DNA from: Lachnospiraceae bacterium
GTDB lineage: Bacteria; Bacillota; Clostridia; Lachnospirales; Lachnospiraceae
Direction: 5' to 3'
Length of the DNA stretch: 64,000 nt
NCBI GenBank assembly: GCA_017472605.1
Contig: JAFUPV010000024.1
Span: forward strand, 1-64,000
This document shows, piece after piece, positions 36,836-45,566 of this stretch; position 1 is the stretch's first letter; every line of letters starts with the position of its first letter. The notes beneath the pieces were generated by a model. The model was not told the DNA's origin. It saw nothing but the letters and a program-made list of their open reading frames with translations, and searched no databases. The translations under genes and the position numbers were made by a program.

Positions 36836-39157
36836 ATGATCACAATTCGATTTGATAAGCTGTACAGCATAGACCGGATCGCAGAGCCCTGTTCGGTTTC
36901 CATTCCGCTTGCTGCGGGCAGACTGTATGAGACAGGGAAGGTATGCCTGAAGCAGAACGGAAGGAATCTGCCGGTGCAGAAAAAAGTGCTGGCCAGCTAT
37001 CCGGATGGTTCCGTAAAGTATCTGTTTCTGCGGTTTCCTGTGGACATTCCGGCAAACAGGGGAACGGAAGTGGTCTGCAGTTTTGCAGGAGAAGAAGAGA
37101 GACCGTCTCACACGTTTGATGAATGCAGTAAATGCACGTCCGAACTGACTTGTCTGAAGACGGAAAACGGATATGAGGTATCCACCGGTGCAGTCCGGTT
37201 TACCGTCTGCGATGGAACCGGACATTTGTTTCAGGCGGTGCGGGCTGGGGAAAAGAACTATGACCAGGAGCAATTTGTCGGACCGATGCTGAAAAAAGGC
37301 AAAGACGGCAATTCCTGCGGACTGTTGTATGGAAGCTGGACCGTGGAGGAAGAAGGCCCTGTCGCGGTTGTGTTATCCAATCAGGGAAGGTTTGCCGAAG
37401 AGACGGGAATTCAATGTGAAACGAGAGTGATGGCTTATGTGGGAAAAGCCGCGGTTGACGTAGAGTTTCGTCTGATCAATGCTTCCGAAGAGGCATTTGG
37501 AATCGCGGCCTGGGAATTTTCTGTGGAAGAGCCGTGCCCGAGTGCTGCATGGATAGAAGAAACCGGAATGCTTCAGGGAGAATGCTGCATGAAAGATTCC
37601 AAAACCGAAAAGTCCTGTGATGAAAACAGAAAAATCCGGACCTGCGCAGCCGAATCCAACTATAAGACCGGATTCCTCATCAGCGAAGATGGAGAAGCAG
37701 TAGAAAAGCAGATTACAGCGGAATTTCTCCTGAACCAGAGCAATGAGCATTTCGGAGAGACGTTTCACGGAACCTTCTTTGCGGACCGGACTGCGGATGA
37801 TGGCGGTGTCTGCGCTACCATATATCAGGCGCATCAGAATTTTCCCAAGGCGGTTCTCGCCCGTACAGATGGAATTACGGTAAAGCTGATTCCGGAGGGA
37901 AGCAGCCCCATTCCGCTGCAGTCCGGCATGGCAATCAGTCAGAAGTTTCAGCTCTATTTTCATGATGCAAAGGAAGATCTGCAGAGAATCAATCATCAGA
38001 GCATTCAGTACCAGATGCCGGACCGACCGGTTCTGGATTGCTCCGTTTATGAAGATTCGGGACTGTTTCCGGACATTTTTGTTCCTGTGGAACGACAGGA
38101 TGGCGAGGTGGAAGCAGCGCTGATGGCGGCAGCGGATATTCATACAAGAAGCTATGGCATGATGAACTGGGGTGATGCGCCGGATCCCAACTACACGGCT
38201 CAGGGCCGGGGACAGGGAAGGCAGGTCTGGACCAACAATGAGTATGATTATCCTCATGCCTGCATGCTGCAGTTTGCGCGTACCGGAATCCGGAGATATC
38301 TGGATTACTGCCTGGTATCGGGCACCCATCAGCGGGATGTGGATATCTGTCATTACAGTACCAATGAGCTCCATGCCGGGGGACAGTGGGAACATACAAA
38401 GGGTCATTGTCTGGATGGTGAGATCGTGTGCAGCCATCAATGGGTGGAAGGTCTTCTGGACTGCTATCATATGAGCGGCGATGAGCGGTTCTTTGATGCG
38501 GCAATTGGAATTGGTGAGAACATCCTGCGCCTGCTGGATACACCAGTTTATCAGAAAGCAGGCGGCCTGAACGCAAGAGAAACCGGATGGGCGCTGCGGA
38601 CGCTGACTGCTCTTTATAAGGAAACCTATGAGGAACGCTGGACCGCGAAATCGGACTGGATCGTGGGACAGTTCGTTCAGTGGAGTGAAATTTACGGAGG
38701 CTGGCTGGCTCCATATACCGATAACACAATGATTCGTGTGCCTTTTATGATTTCCGTGGCTGTCGGAAGCCTGATGCGTCACTATCGGGAATTTCCGCAG
38801 GAGAGAATCAGAAACATGATTCTTCACGCAGTGGATGATATGATCGAACACTGTTACATGAGAAACGGCTATTTTGTTTATAAGGAGCTGCCCAGTCTTT
38901 CAAGAGTCGGCAATAATCCGCTTGTTCTGGAGGCACTTGCCATTGCCTTCGAGCTGACTGGTGACAGACGCTATTTATCCTATGGAAAGAAGACCTTTGA
39001 AGCTGCCATCGCGGGATGTGCGGGCAGCTATGGCGCAAATAAGCGGATTGTGGAAGATGCGGTTCTGGCAGGAAATACCGGAACCAAGCACTTTGCGCAG
39101 ATGTTTCTGCCGGTGGTGACTTATTATAAGGCGCTGACGGATGGATTTGCAGAATGA
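36836..39157 (+). CDS. YetA / exo-rhamnogalacturonan-lyase-like protein (PL26-related architecture)
   Basis: 773-residue cytoplasmic protein. The order of parts fits the PcRGLX/YetA family: an N-terminal RIFT-barrel-like domain (about residues 1-85), a central beta-sandwich (about 95-380), and a C-terminal alpha/alpha toroid with GDAPDPNY..., NNEYDYPHACMLQFARTG and HWxxG-type motifs (about 400-770). The fungal family member is an exo-acting rhamnogalacturonan lyase; bacterial YetA genes sit in pectin loci. Substrate is not proven here. No signal peptide. The neighbourhood (GH51, GH3, GH95 some kilobases upstream) fits plant cell-wall oligosaccharide use. Confidence 0.75.
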   Translation: MITIRFDKLYSIDRIAEPCSVSIPLAAGRLYETGKVCLKQNGRNLPVQKKVLASYPDGSVKYLFLRFPVDIPANRGTEVVCSFAGEEERPSHTFDECSKCTSELTCLKTENGYEVSTGAVRFTVCDGTGHLFQAVRAGEKNYDQEQFVGPMLKKGKDGNSCGLLYGSWTVEEEGPVAVVLSNQGRFAEETGIQCETRVMAYVGKAAVDVEFRLINASEEAFGIAAWEFSVEEPCPSAAWIEETGMLQGECCMKDSKTEKSCDENRKIRTCAAESNYKTGFLISEDGEAVEKQITAEFLLNQSNEHFGETFHGTFFADRTADDGGVCATIYQAHQNFPKAVLARTDGITVKLIPEGSSPIPLQSGMAISQKFQLYFHDAKEDLQRINHQSIQYQMPDRPVLDCSVYEDSGLFPDIFVPVERQDGEVEAALMAAADIHTRSYGMMNWGDAPDPNYTAQGRGQGRQVWTNNEYDYPHACMLQFARTGIRRYLDYCLVSGTHQRDVDICHYSTNELHAGGQWEHTKGHCLDGEIVCSHQWVEGLLDCYHMSGDERFFDAAIGIGENILRLLDTPVYQKAGGLNARETGWALRTLTALYKETYEERWTAKSDWIVGQFVQWSEIYGGWLAPYTDNTMIRVPFMISVAVGSLMRHYREFPQERIRNMILHAVDDMIEHCYMRNGYFVYKELPSLSRVGNNPLVLEALAIAFELTGDRRYLSYGKKTFEAAIAGCAGSYGANKRIVEDAVLAGNTGTKHFAQMFLPVVTYYKALTDGFAE

Positions 39158-39198
39158 GTGTTTGTGAGGATAGGACAAAAGAGGCAGATACAGAAAAA

Positions 39199-39247
39199 CT
39201 GCACCGGCGATATTGTGGATTGGATTTCCCGGATATCGTCGGTGCAG
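39199..39247. terminator. Convergent hairpin between the YetA-like and M42 genes
   Basis: A 15-bp stem with one G-U pair (CTGCACCGGCGATAT 39199-39213 with ATATCGTCGGTGCAG 39233-39247). There is no T tract, but the position between convergent genes suggests a transcript end. Confidence 0.55.
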
Positions 39248-39300
39248 ATGGCATCATACATCATTGTATGTACTGGTGAAGGACTGCAGCAGAACAAATT

Positions 39301-39440
39301 CGGCAGAATTGCAGCAGAGGAAAAAGCTCCGGCAGGAACGCTTCGGCGGAATTGCAGCAGAGGCAAAAGCTCCGGCAGGAACGCTTCGGCGGAATTGCAG
39401 CAGAGAAAAACGCTTCGGCGGAATTGCTGCAGCAGAATCG
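39301..39440. repeat. 43-bp tandem repeat
   Basis: Two full 43-bp units (39301-39343, 39344-39386; they differ at two positions), a third shortened by 14 bp (39387-39415) and a degenerate fourth. Core: CGGCGGAATTGCAGCAGAG. The array fills the gap between the convergent genes; I see no gene in 39158-39470. Confidence 0.85.
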
Positions 39441-39470
39441 TTCCGGCAGAATCAGTCCGGTGCAACGGTC

Positions 39471-40508
39471 TCAGTGAAATGGATTCAAATCTGTCTTCTC
39501 ATCAATGGAGCAGAGGAACTCTGCCAGCAGTTTGATGGAATTCTCAATGTCATCCAGATGGCAGACTTCGCTTGGTGAGTGCATGTAGCGAAGCGGCAGG
39601 GACACAAGTGCGGTGACAACGCCTTCTCCGGTGAAGTGGATCTTATCCGCATCGGTACAGGTATCGCCCATGTAGGCTTCAACCTGATAGGGGATGTTAT
39701 TTGCGTTTGCGCGTGACTTCAGCAGATCGATTACTTTACGGTTGGTAATGGAACCGTGACAGATGACAGGACCTTTGCCCAGCGTTACCGTTCCGGAATC
39801 TTTGGAGTCAACACCTGGGTAGTCACTGGCAAAAGTTACATCGACAGCGATTGCGGCATCCGGCTTAATGGCGCTGGCAGCCCAGTAGGCACCGCGCATG
39901 GTCGTCTCTTCACCCACCGTGGTGGCAGCGTAAACACCAATCCTGCAGCCCATTTCCTTTGCAAGCTTCAGCGCTTCCAGAATGATGAAGGCGCAGCCGC
40001 GGTCATCAACAGCGCGTGCGGCCAGATAGCCGTTGAGCATTTCCTGATGATAGGTATTCTGGTGGATCGGATCTCCGGGCTGCACATATTTTTTTGCGTC
40101 CTCCGCATCCTTTGCGCCGATATCGATGTACAGATCGCCAACCGTCAGCTTTTCTTTGTCCATGCCCTTGTTATTGATTACCGTTCCGTAGACAGTTCCG
40201 CCGTATCCGTGGATTACGACCTGATGACCAGGGTAGGTGTGGGGACGAATTCCACCGGCTCTGCCCACCCGGATCAGACCATCGTCCTGAATATGGGTGA
40301 CGATCATGCCGATTTCGTCGATGTGGGCGGCAAGCATGACCTTAAAAGGTGCATCCGGATTCAGAATGCTGATCACGTTGCCGGTATAATCGGTGCGGAT
40401 CTCATCGCAGTATGGTGTCATTTCAGCAATTACTTTTTTCTGCAGGTCAATCTCATGGCCGGAAACGGACATGTTGTCCAGCAGGGTATACAGAAATTTT
40501 TTGTTCAT
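39471..40508 (-). CDS. M42-family aminopeptidase
   Basis: Dinuclear zinc/cobalt aminopeptidase of family M42 (glutamyl aminopeptidase/deblocking aminopeptidase, formerly called endo-1,4-glucanase M). Metal ligands are seen in AAHIDEIGMIV, AVDDRGCAFI, GEETTMRGA and DVTFASD, with a late His in LRYMHSPSEVCHLDD. Length is 345 residues; these enzymes form dodecameric shells in the cytoplasm. RBS GAGGAAACC. It is monocistronic on the minus strand. Confidence 0.93.
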   Translation of the reverse strand: MNKKFLYTLLDNMSVSGHEIDLQKKVIAEMTPYCDEIRTDYTGNVISILNPDAPFKVMLAAHIDEIGMIVTHIQDDGLIRVGRAGGIRPHTYPGHQVVIHGYGGTVYGTVINNKGMDKEKLTVGDLYIDIGAKDAEDAKKYVQPGDPIHQNTYHQEMLNGYLAARAVDDRGCAFIILEALKLAKEMGCRIGVYAATTVGEETTMRGAYWAASAIKPDAAIAVDVTFASDYPGVDSKDSGTVTLGKGPVICHGSITNRKVIDLLKSRANANNIPYQVEAYMGDTCTDADKIHFTGEGVVTALVSLPLRYMHSPSEVCHLDDIENSIKLLAEFLCSIDEKTDLNPFH

Positions 40509-40647
40509 GAAAGGTTTCCTCGTTTCGGTAAGTTATAAGTGTTCCCGCAGCAGGCAAAAGGTCTGTTTCGCTGGTCTGATTGAACGGATAAAAGTACAAG
40601 AACATTTTTTAATCAAACAGCGTTGGTGATTGTCGCCGGGGACTTTC

Positions 40648-40677
40648 ATTATATCCTGCCAGGAAAGGAGATGTCAA
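40648..40677 (-). promoter_or_regulatory. Consensus promoter of the M42 gene
   Basis: Minus strand: TTGACA (40672-40677), an 18-bp spacer and TATAAT (40648-40653). Both hexamers match the consensus exactly. The leader to the start codon is about 130 nt. Confidence 0.8.
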
Positions 40678-40777
40678 GCTGACTTGACGGTTCTTCAGAG
40701 GTTTCCTGGCGGTTGGCGGACGGCGCAGGTCCGCTGTGTTATTGGTTGATCAAGAGTTCATGGGGAGGAGAAAACAA

Positions 40778-41245
40778 ATGAAACGGGTATTGCTAAAATC
40801 AGTCTATGATGCATTTGATTATGTAATGGAACATTATTATCCGCTTGGAATGCAGGATGCGGCGGCCAGGAACGATACCTACGCCGTGATTTCCATTCAG
40901 GATACCCATACGGATGGGTTCGGCTTTGTGTTTTCGAAGAACCAGTTCTGCAAAGACGTGCTGACACTATATTTTGATGATATCACGGATGAAGTGGATG
41001 GTGCGGTTCTGTTTTCGGATGAACAGGCGAAACAGATTATTGAATTCGTTGCTGCCAATAAGAGCGTGGAAACGCTGCTGGTACATTGTTATGGGGGACA
41101 GTCACGTTCCAGGGCGGTTGCCGCCTTTGTGGTAAAGATGCTTGGAGGCGATGATTCCAGATACTGGAAGGACGGAAATCCCAATGAATATGTGTATGAT
41201 GTTCTTGAAATGGTCTGGCTTCAGAAGCTGTTAATAATGCATTGA
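40778..41245 (+). CDS. Dual-specificity-phosphatase-like protein (HCX5R)
   Basis: 155-residue protein with the cysteine phosphatase P-loop HCYGGQSRSRA (Cys, five residues, Arg) and an upstream hydrophobic strand (VETLLV), typical of small bacterial DSP/PTP-fold phosphatases. ATG 40778 follows GGGGAGGAG; an in-frame TTG at 40736 is less likely. Its last codons (about 41209-41245) overlap, in another frame, the beginning of an AAA_4 remnant, so the natural C-terminus may have been replaced at a recombination junction. Confidence 0.75.
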   Translation: MKRVLLKSVYDAFDYVMEHYYPLGMQDAAARNDTYAVISIQDTHTDGFGFVFSKNQFCKDVLTLYFDDITDEVDGAVLFSDEQAKQIIEFVAANKSVETLLVHCYGGQSRSRAVAAFVVKMLGGDDSRYWKDGNPNEYVYDVLEMVWLQKLLIMH

Positions 41246-41799
41246 TTCATTGTAACTGGGCTGACAATGTACCTGTGCAGATTCGGATTGAGGAAGATCT
41301 GATGTATATCAGTAACTGCAGCATGCTTCCTTTTGGATGGACCGCGGAAACGTTATTGGGATCTCATACATCAAAGCCATACAATCCGGATATTGCACGC
41401 GTGTTTTACCGTGCCGGATATATTGAAAGCTGGGGACGGGGAATTCAGAAAATTCGAGACGCATGTAAAACGCTGGGAGCCGCTGAGCCGGAATATATGG
41501 TACATGGAGAGGATATTATGGTAAAGTTCCGAGCGCTGCAAAGCGCAAAGGTGACTGATATGAAAACGGCAAACCGCCAAAGTGGCGGGTTAAATGGTGC
41601 ATATGAAGTGAGAATACTGGAAGTGATTGAAAAGAATCGATTTGTAACACAAAGTGAAATTGCGGAAGTAACAGGAATTTCGCTTCGAACTGTACAAAGA
41701 GTGGTAAAATTACTGCGTGAAAATGGAAAGATAGAACGCAAAGGTGCAAAGAGAAACGGATATTGGGAGATTATTGAGAATCGAAATAGAGGAGAATGA
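41209..41799 (+). pseudogene. 5'-truncated AAA_4 (divergent AAA) ATP-binding regulator
   Basis: The frame reads SEAVNNALIHCNWADNVPVQIRI, LMYISNCSMLPFG, IARVFYRAGYIESWGRGIQKI and a C-terminal winged helix (VTQSEIAEVTGISLRTVQRVVKLL). This is the second half of AAA_4/COG2865 proteins, whose N-terminal DNA-binding half is missing. No Shine-Dalgarno precedes the first possible start (TTG 41242). Homology seems to begin right at the phosphatase 3' end, so it is a truncated remnant joined to that gene. A short expressed protein cannot be excluded. Confidence 0.7.
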
Positions 41800-41828
41800 G
41801 AATTAAAAAGAATAAATGTTCGAATCTA

Positions 41829-41857
41829 TTGACTTGTCAGAGAAAATATGCTATACT
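41829..41857 (+). promoter_or_regulatory. Promoter of the DUF1576 gene
   Basis: TTGACT (41829-41834), a 17-bp spacer and TATACT (41852-41857); start of transcription expected near 41864. Confidence 0.75.
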
Positions 41858-41863
41858 GGCAAC

Positions 41864-42050
41864 AGCATTTGATACGAAAGAAAAAGGATACGAAAAGATG
41901 AATGGACGGTGAATAGAAACAGCGAATTCACCGCCCATTTTCTAAAATCGTATAAGAACAACAGGCGCTGAAGCGAACCGCCGCAGGCGGAAAACGGCTC
42001 AGGCAGGGTGCGAATCCTGTTTGGCAACGGAGACAGAAGGAAGGTGGATT
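41864..42050 (+). promoter_or_regulatory. Structured 5' leader with terminator-like hairpin upstream of DUF1576
   Basis: A leader of about 185 nt. A 14-position stem with one mismatch (41901-41914 with 41926-41939) is followed by TTTT and looks like an intrinsic terminator. After it come CCGCC-GCA-GGCGG and AGGCAGG-GTGCGAAT-CCTGTTT hairpins directly before the RBS. I cannot assign it to a known riboswitch class. The T-arm-like GGGTGCGAATCC is not part of a tRNA. Confidence 0.5.
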
Positions 42051-43340
42051 ATGAGCGAAAAACTGCGTAAAAAGATAGAAGGGAAGGAACTGAAGGCATT
42101 TGCCTGGTTTTCAGCAGCTCTGCTGATTGTGTCCGCGTTTTTCCTTGCTTCCCCATCGGAAATCCTGGAAGGAATGAAGCAGATTGTGCTGTCAAAGGAT
42201 GCGCTGATTACCGATTATTTTAAACTGGCCGGTCACGGAGCCGCTTTTTTTAATGCCGGTCTTGTTCTGATCATTGGAATCCTTCTGGTGCAGGCAGTCA
42301 AGCTGCCGTTCACCGGAATTACGATGGCCGCTCTGTTTATTGATGTCTGTTACGGATTCTGGGGAAAAAATCCGGTGAACATGCTGCCGATTCTGAGCGG
42401 CGTTTTTCTGTATTCGAGAATTCATAAGACTCACATGAGCCGATATCTCTATACGGCGCTGTTTGGAGTCTGTCTGGGACCGATCGTGACAGAAATGATG
42501 TATATTCTGCCGTTTTCCGGCTTCGCAAATCTGGCGGCGACGGCAGCAATCGGAATTCTGATCGGCCTGATGCTTCCGCCGCTTTCTGCCCACACCGCTT
42601 CCATGCACATGGGCTATAACCTGTTTAATGTCGGCTTCTCCGCAGGAATCCTGGCTTTTGGAATTGTCTGTGTCATGCGCTCCTTTGCGCTGGAGGTCGC
42701 CCCTGTGTTCATCTGGCAGGAAGGGATTCATCCGGGAATTACAGTCGGTGTGTATCTGTATTTTATCCTGGCGTTTCTCTACGGTCTCTGGCTGAAGAAG
42801 GGCGATATCCGTGCATTCTGGAACATCACGAGACATCCCGGCCGTGCTGTTGCCGATTTTGTGATCATGGACGGTCCCGGTGCGACGCTGATGAACATGA
42901 GTGCTGTTGGAATCATCGGGGAAACCTATATCCTGCTGATTGGCGGTGATCTTTCCGGCCCGGTGCAGGGCGCTGTTTTCATGGCTTTCGGCTTTGCAGC
43001 CTTTGGTGCCCATGTGAAAAATTACATACCGGTACTTCTTGGTGTCTTTCTGTCCACGTTTATTACACAGTATACACCGGTGACTGCCGGTATTCAGATT
43101 GCTGCCCTGTTTGCCGTGGGTCTTGCTCCCATTGCCGGTCAGTTCGGTCCCTTCTGCGGGATCATCGCCGGTTTTCTGCACGCCGCGATTGTGATGTATA
43201 CCAGTCAGATGTATGGCGGTTTGAATTTGTACAACAACGGATTCAGTGCCGGATGGGTAGCGATTCTTCTCGTTCCCATGATTGAAAGCTTCATGCAGCG
43301 GTTTAAAATGCGAAGAAGAAAAAAAGAGGTGAAAAAATGA
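42051..43340 (+). CDS. DUF1576 multi-pass membrane protein
   Basis: 429-residue membrane protein (roughly 11-12 hydrophobic segments) of family DUF1576, function unknown. Two related halves are suggested by HTASMHMGYNLFNVGFSAGILAFG and QMYGGLNLYNNGFSAGWVAI, where the GxNLxNxGFSAG motif recurs, as in inverted-repeat transporters. ATG 42051 follows GGAAGGTGG. The stop overlaps the start of the next small gene (ATGA), implying coupling. The structured leader suggests regulation by a small molecule or attenuation. Confidence 0.85.
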   Translation: MSEKLRKKIEGKELKAFAWFSAALLIVSAFFLASPSEILEGMKQIVLSKDALITDYFKLAGHGAAFFNAGLVLIIGILLVQAVKLPFTGITMAALFIDVCYGFWGKNPVNMLPILSGVFLYSRIHKTHMSRYLYTALFGVCLGPIVTEMMYILPFSGFANLAATAAIGILIGLMLPPLSAHTASMHMGYNLFNVGFSAGILAFGIVCVMRSFALEVAPVFIWQEGIHPGITVGVYLYFILAFLYGLWLKKGDIRAFWNITRHPGRAVADFVIMDGPGATLMNMSAVGIIGETYILLIGGDLSGPVQGAVFMAFGFAAFGAHVKNYIPVLLGVFLSTFITQYTPVTAGIQIAALFAVGLAPIAGQFGPFCGIIAGFLHAAIVMYTSQMYGGLNLYNNGFSAGWVAILLVPMIESFMQRFKMRRRKKEVKK

Positions 43341-43693
43341 TACATGAAGAGAAAAAAGTAGCAAAGATTGTTGAAGAACTGACCATGTTCTTTTTTTCCA
43401 TCGGAGCAACCGAAATGGAATCTTCCATCAAAAGGGAGGGCAGTCTGGACATCATTCATTTCAAGTCCAACTACAACCCTTACTACAGAAGCAATCTTCA
43501 CTACCTGGAGAAATATCTCAACGAGCCAAGAAATGAGGGACTGGAGGATATCTACTGGGAACTGGCCGGATCTGGTGAGCCGGGCGAATCCAGCCAGCTG
43601 CTTCTGATTGGGCTGATGATTGATCGGGCACAGATACAGATTGGGGAATCACAGGTAGAACTGCGTCTGTTCAAAGAAATGAGAGCCGAATAG
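43337..43693 (+). CDS. Small hypothetical protein coupled to DUF1576
   Basis: 118-residue soluble protein I cannot name. It overlaps DUF1576 by 4 bp, so it is probably made in step with it. The N-terminal helix (EEKKVAKIVEELTMFFFSIG) and the following short strands (EGSLDIIHFKSNY, SSQLLLIGLMIDRAQIQI) suggest a compact alpha/beta fold faintly like the dimerisation part of sensor kinases, but no catalytic motif is visible. It may be a cytoplasmic partner of the membrane protein. Confidence 0.75.
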   Translation: MIHEEKKVAKIVEELTMFFFSIGATEMESSIKREGSLDIIHFKSNYNPYYRSNLHYLEKYLNEPRNEGLEDIYWELAGSGEPGESSQLLLIGLMIDRAQIQIGESQVELRLFKEMRAE

Positions 43694-43810
43694 TGGAAGC
43701 AGAGCTCTGTTTTTCCAGTCAGATGGAAACTTGTGTGGGGCATTGCGGGGGAAAATTAAAAATCCATAAAAAAGAATGTGCAAATCGAAAAAATCTATAA
43801 AAAAGTGCCA

Positions 43811-43839
43811 TTGCATTTACAAGGGCGCAGGAGTATACT
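43811..43839 (+). promoter_or_regulatory. Promoter of the antiporter gene
   Basis: TTGCAT (43811-43816), a 17-bp spacer and TATACT (43834-43839), about 45 bases before the start codon. Confidence 0.65.
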
Positions 43840-43884
43840 AGGCATTGTGTTTTAGTATAATGAAAGAAGAGAGAGTGAGACATC

Positions 43885-45189
43885 ATGAGCACATTACTAT
43901 CTGTATCCATCGCCCTGCTGACCGGTCTGATCATGACGAGAATTTTCAAACCGCTGAAGCTGCCGTCTGTAACGGCTTATCTGATTGCCGGAGTTTTGAT
44001 TGGCTGCTATGGTATCGGAGCACTGGGAATTGAAGGCCTTGGCTTCAATTCGATGGATGATTTACATCAATTAACTGCGATTTCCGACATTGCGCTTGGA
44101 TTTATTGCGTTTTCCATTGGTAACGAATTCCGTCTGGATGATCTGAAGCAGACCGGAAAGCAGGCTGCTGTCATCGGTGTTTTTCAGGCGCTGGCTGCAA
44201 CACTTCTTGTTGACCTGGCTCTGGTAGGACTTCATTTCCTGATGCCGGATAAGATTTCTGTTGCACAGGCAATTACCCTTGGTGCAATTGCAACAGCAAC
44301 GGCTCCTGCTGCAACGCTGATGGTTGTACGTCAGTACAAGGCAAAGGGACCGCTGACGAATCTGCTTCTCCCCATCGTAGCGCTGGATGACGCGGTTGGT
44401 CTGATCGTGTTTGCCGTTTCCTTCGGTATTGCAAAAACGCTGGTGAGCGGAACGGTTGACCTGATTTCCATTATCGTAAATCCGCTTCTGGAAATTGTAT
44501 GTTCCCTTGCGCTTGGTTCAATTATGGGATGGCTTCTGACTCAGCTGGAGAAGCTGTTCAACTCCAACACAAATCGTCTGAACATGACCATTGCCTTTGT
44601 GTTCCTTACCGTATCCCTTTCTATGCTGAAGTTTGAGATTGGTCCGGTACACATTGGATTTTCTTCCCTGCTTGTATGTATGATGCTGGGAACTGTGTTC
44701 TGCAACATCTGTCCGCTGTCTCACGATCTGATGGGAGCCACCGACAAGTGGACATCACCGCTGTTTGCGCTGTTCTTTGTCATCAGTGGAGCGGAGCTGG
44801 AGCTGAATGTGTTTGCCGATATCGCAATCGTAGGAATCGGCATTGTGTACATTATCTTCCGCTGTCTTGGTAAATATTTTGGCGCGCTGTTCAGCGCAAA
44901 GGCAACCAACTGTGCACCGCAGATCTGTAAATACCTGGGAATCACCCTGTTTCCTCAGGCTGGAGTAGCGCTTGGCATGTGCGCAACCGCAATGCAGCTG
45001 GGAGCGGATGGAAACCTGATCCGGAACATCACCCTGTTTGCTGTTCTTGTTTACGAGATCGTCGGACCGATGATGACCAAGATGGCTCTGACTGCAGCCG
45101 GAGATATTCATCCGATGCCGGAGCATGTTAAGAATCGTCGTGAGACCAAGCTGAAAGAAGCGAACGAGATGAGAGCAAACAGAAAGTAA
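43885..45189 (+). CDS. CPA2-type cation:proton antiporter
   Basis: 434-residue membrane protein with about 12 transmembrane segments of the monovalent cation:proton antiporter-2 (KefB/Na-H exchanger) fold. The core motif ATAPAATLMVVRQYKAKGPLTN and the acidic LPIVALDDAVGLIVF helix are the ion-binding region. There is no C-terminal TrkA-N/RCK domain, so it is not a glutathione-gated KefB. RBS AGAGAGAG region before ATG. It is monocistronic, with its own promoter and terminator. Confidence 0.88.
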   Translation: MSTLLSVSIALLTGLIMTRIFKPLKLPSVTAYLIAGVLIGCYGIGALGIEGLGFNSMDDLHQLTAISDIALGFIAFSIGNEFRLDDLKQTGKQAAVIGVFQALAATLLVDLALVGLHFLMPDKISVAQAITLGAIATATAPAATLMVVRQYKAKGPLTNLLLPIVALDDAVGLIVFAVSFGIAKTLVSGTVDLISIIVNPLLEIVCSLALGSIMGWLLTQLEKLFNSNTNRLNMTIAFVFLTVSLSMLKFEIGPVHIGFSSLLVCMMLGTVFCNICPLSHDLMGATDKWTSPLFALFFVISGAELELNVFADIAIVGIGIVYIIFRCLGKYFGALFSAKATNCAPQICKYLGITLFPQAGVALGMCATAMQLGADGNLIRNITLFAVLVYEIVGPMMTKMALTAAGDIHPMPEHVKNRRETKLKEANEMRANRK

Positions 45190-45223
45190 TCAATCGTTCC
45201 TAAATTAATATCAAAGAATTATG

Positions 45224-45260
45224 ACGCCGCTTTTGGGGAGAATCTCCAAGGCGGCGTTTT
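45224..45260 (+). terminator. Intrinsic terminator of the antiporter gene
   Basis: ACGCCGC (45224-45230) pairs with GCGGCGT (45251-45257), with TTGG..GAG/CTCCAA inside, followed by TTTT. Confidence 0.8.
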
Positions 45261-45262
45261 GC

Positions 45263-45352
45263 TGTGTATACATCCAAGCGAGCAAGCCAGCGACACGTTC
45301 GGTCGGATTGTTTCTGCATCCAGGTGAACGTGCCAGTGTCATGTGCAATGAA
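45263..45352. repeat. Dispersed 45-bp repeat, two units
   Basis: Units 45263-45307 and 45308-45352. The second, beginning TTGTTTCTGCATCCAGGT, is the closest to the family consensus. It lies directly after the antiporter terminator, in a 377-bp gap that otherwise holds only the next promoter and leader. Confidence 0.75.
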
Positions 45353-45400
45353 ATAAATGATCCTGACTTTGAGAAAAAAGGAAAAAGAGACATAAAAACA

Positions 45401-45429
45401 TTGAAAATCAAATAGTTATAGTATATAAT
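45401..45429 (+). promoter_or_regulatory. Promoter of the acylase gene
   Basis: TTGAAA (45401-45406), a 17-bp spacer and TATAAT (45424-45429). The leader to the start codon is about 130 nt. Confidence 0.7.
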
Positions 45430-45566
45430 AATCGGGCGCGGATGGAATAGAATGGAAAATCTGGCTGATATAGAAACTTTGATGCGAATAAATAAAAGCG
45501 GATGAAATCTCCATACAGATAAATCCACGCAGAAATTTGGACAAAAGGATGAAAAGGGGAAACACG

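Noticed and set aside
39301-39440. Possible CRISPR array
   Set aside because: The 43-bp units are directly adjacent with no unique spacers, and no cas genes are present.
41990-42035. tRNA-like element (GGGTGCGAATCC) before DUF1576
   Set aside because: Only a T-arm-like stem is present; there is no acceptor stem, D-arm or anticodon arm in place.
45221-45415. 64-residue plus-strand frame after the antiporter gene
   Set aside because: It starts inside the antiporter terminator, consists of dispersed repeat units and has no Shine-Dalgarno.
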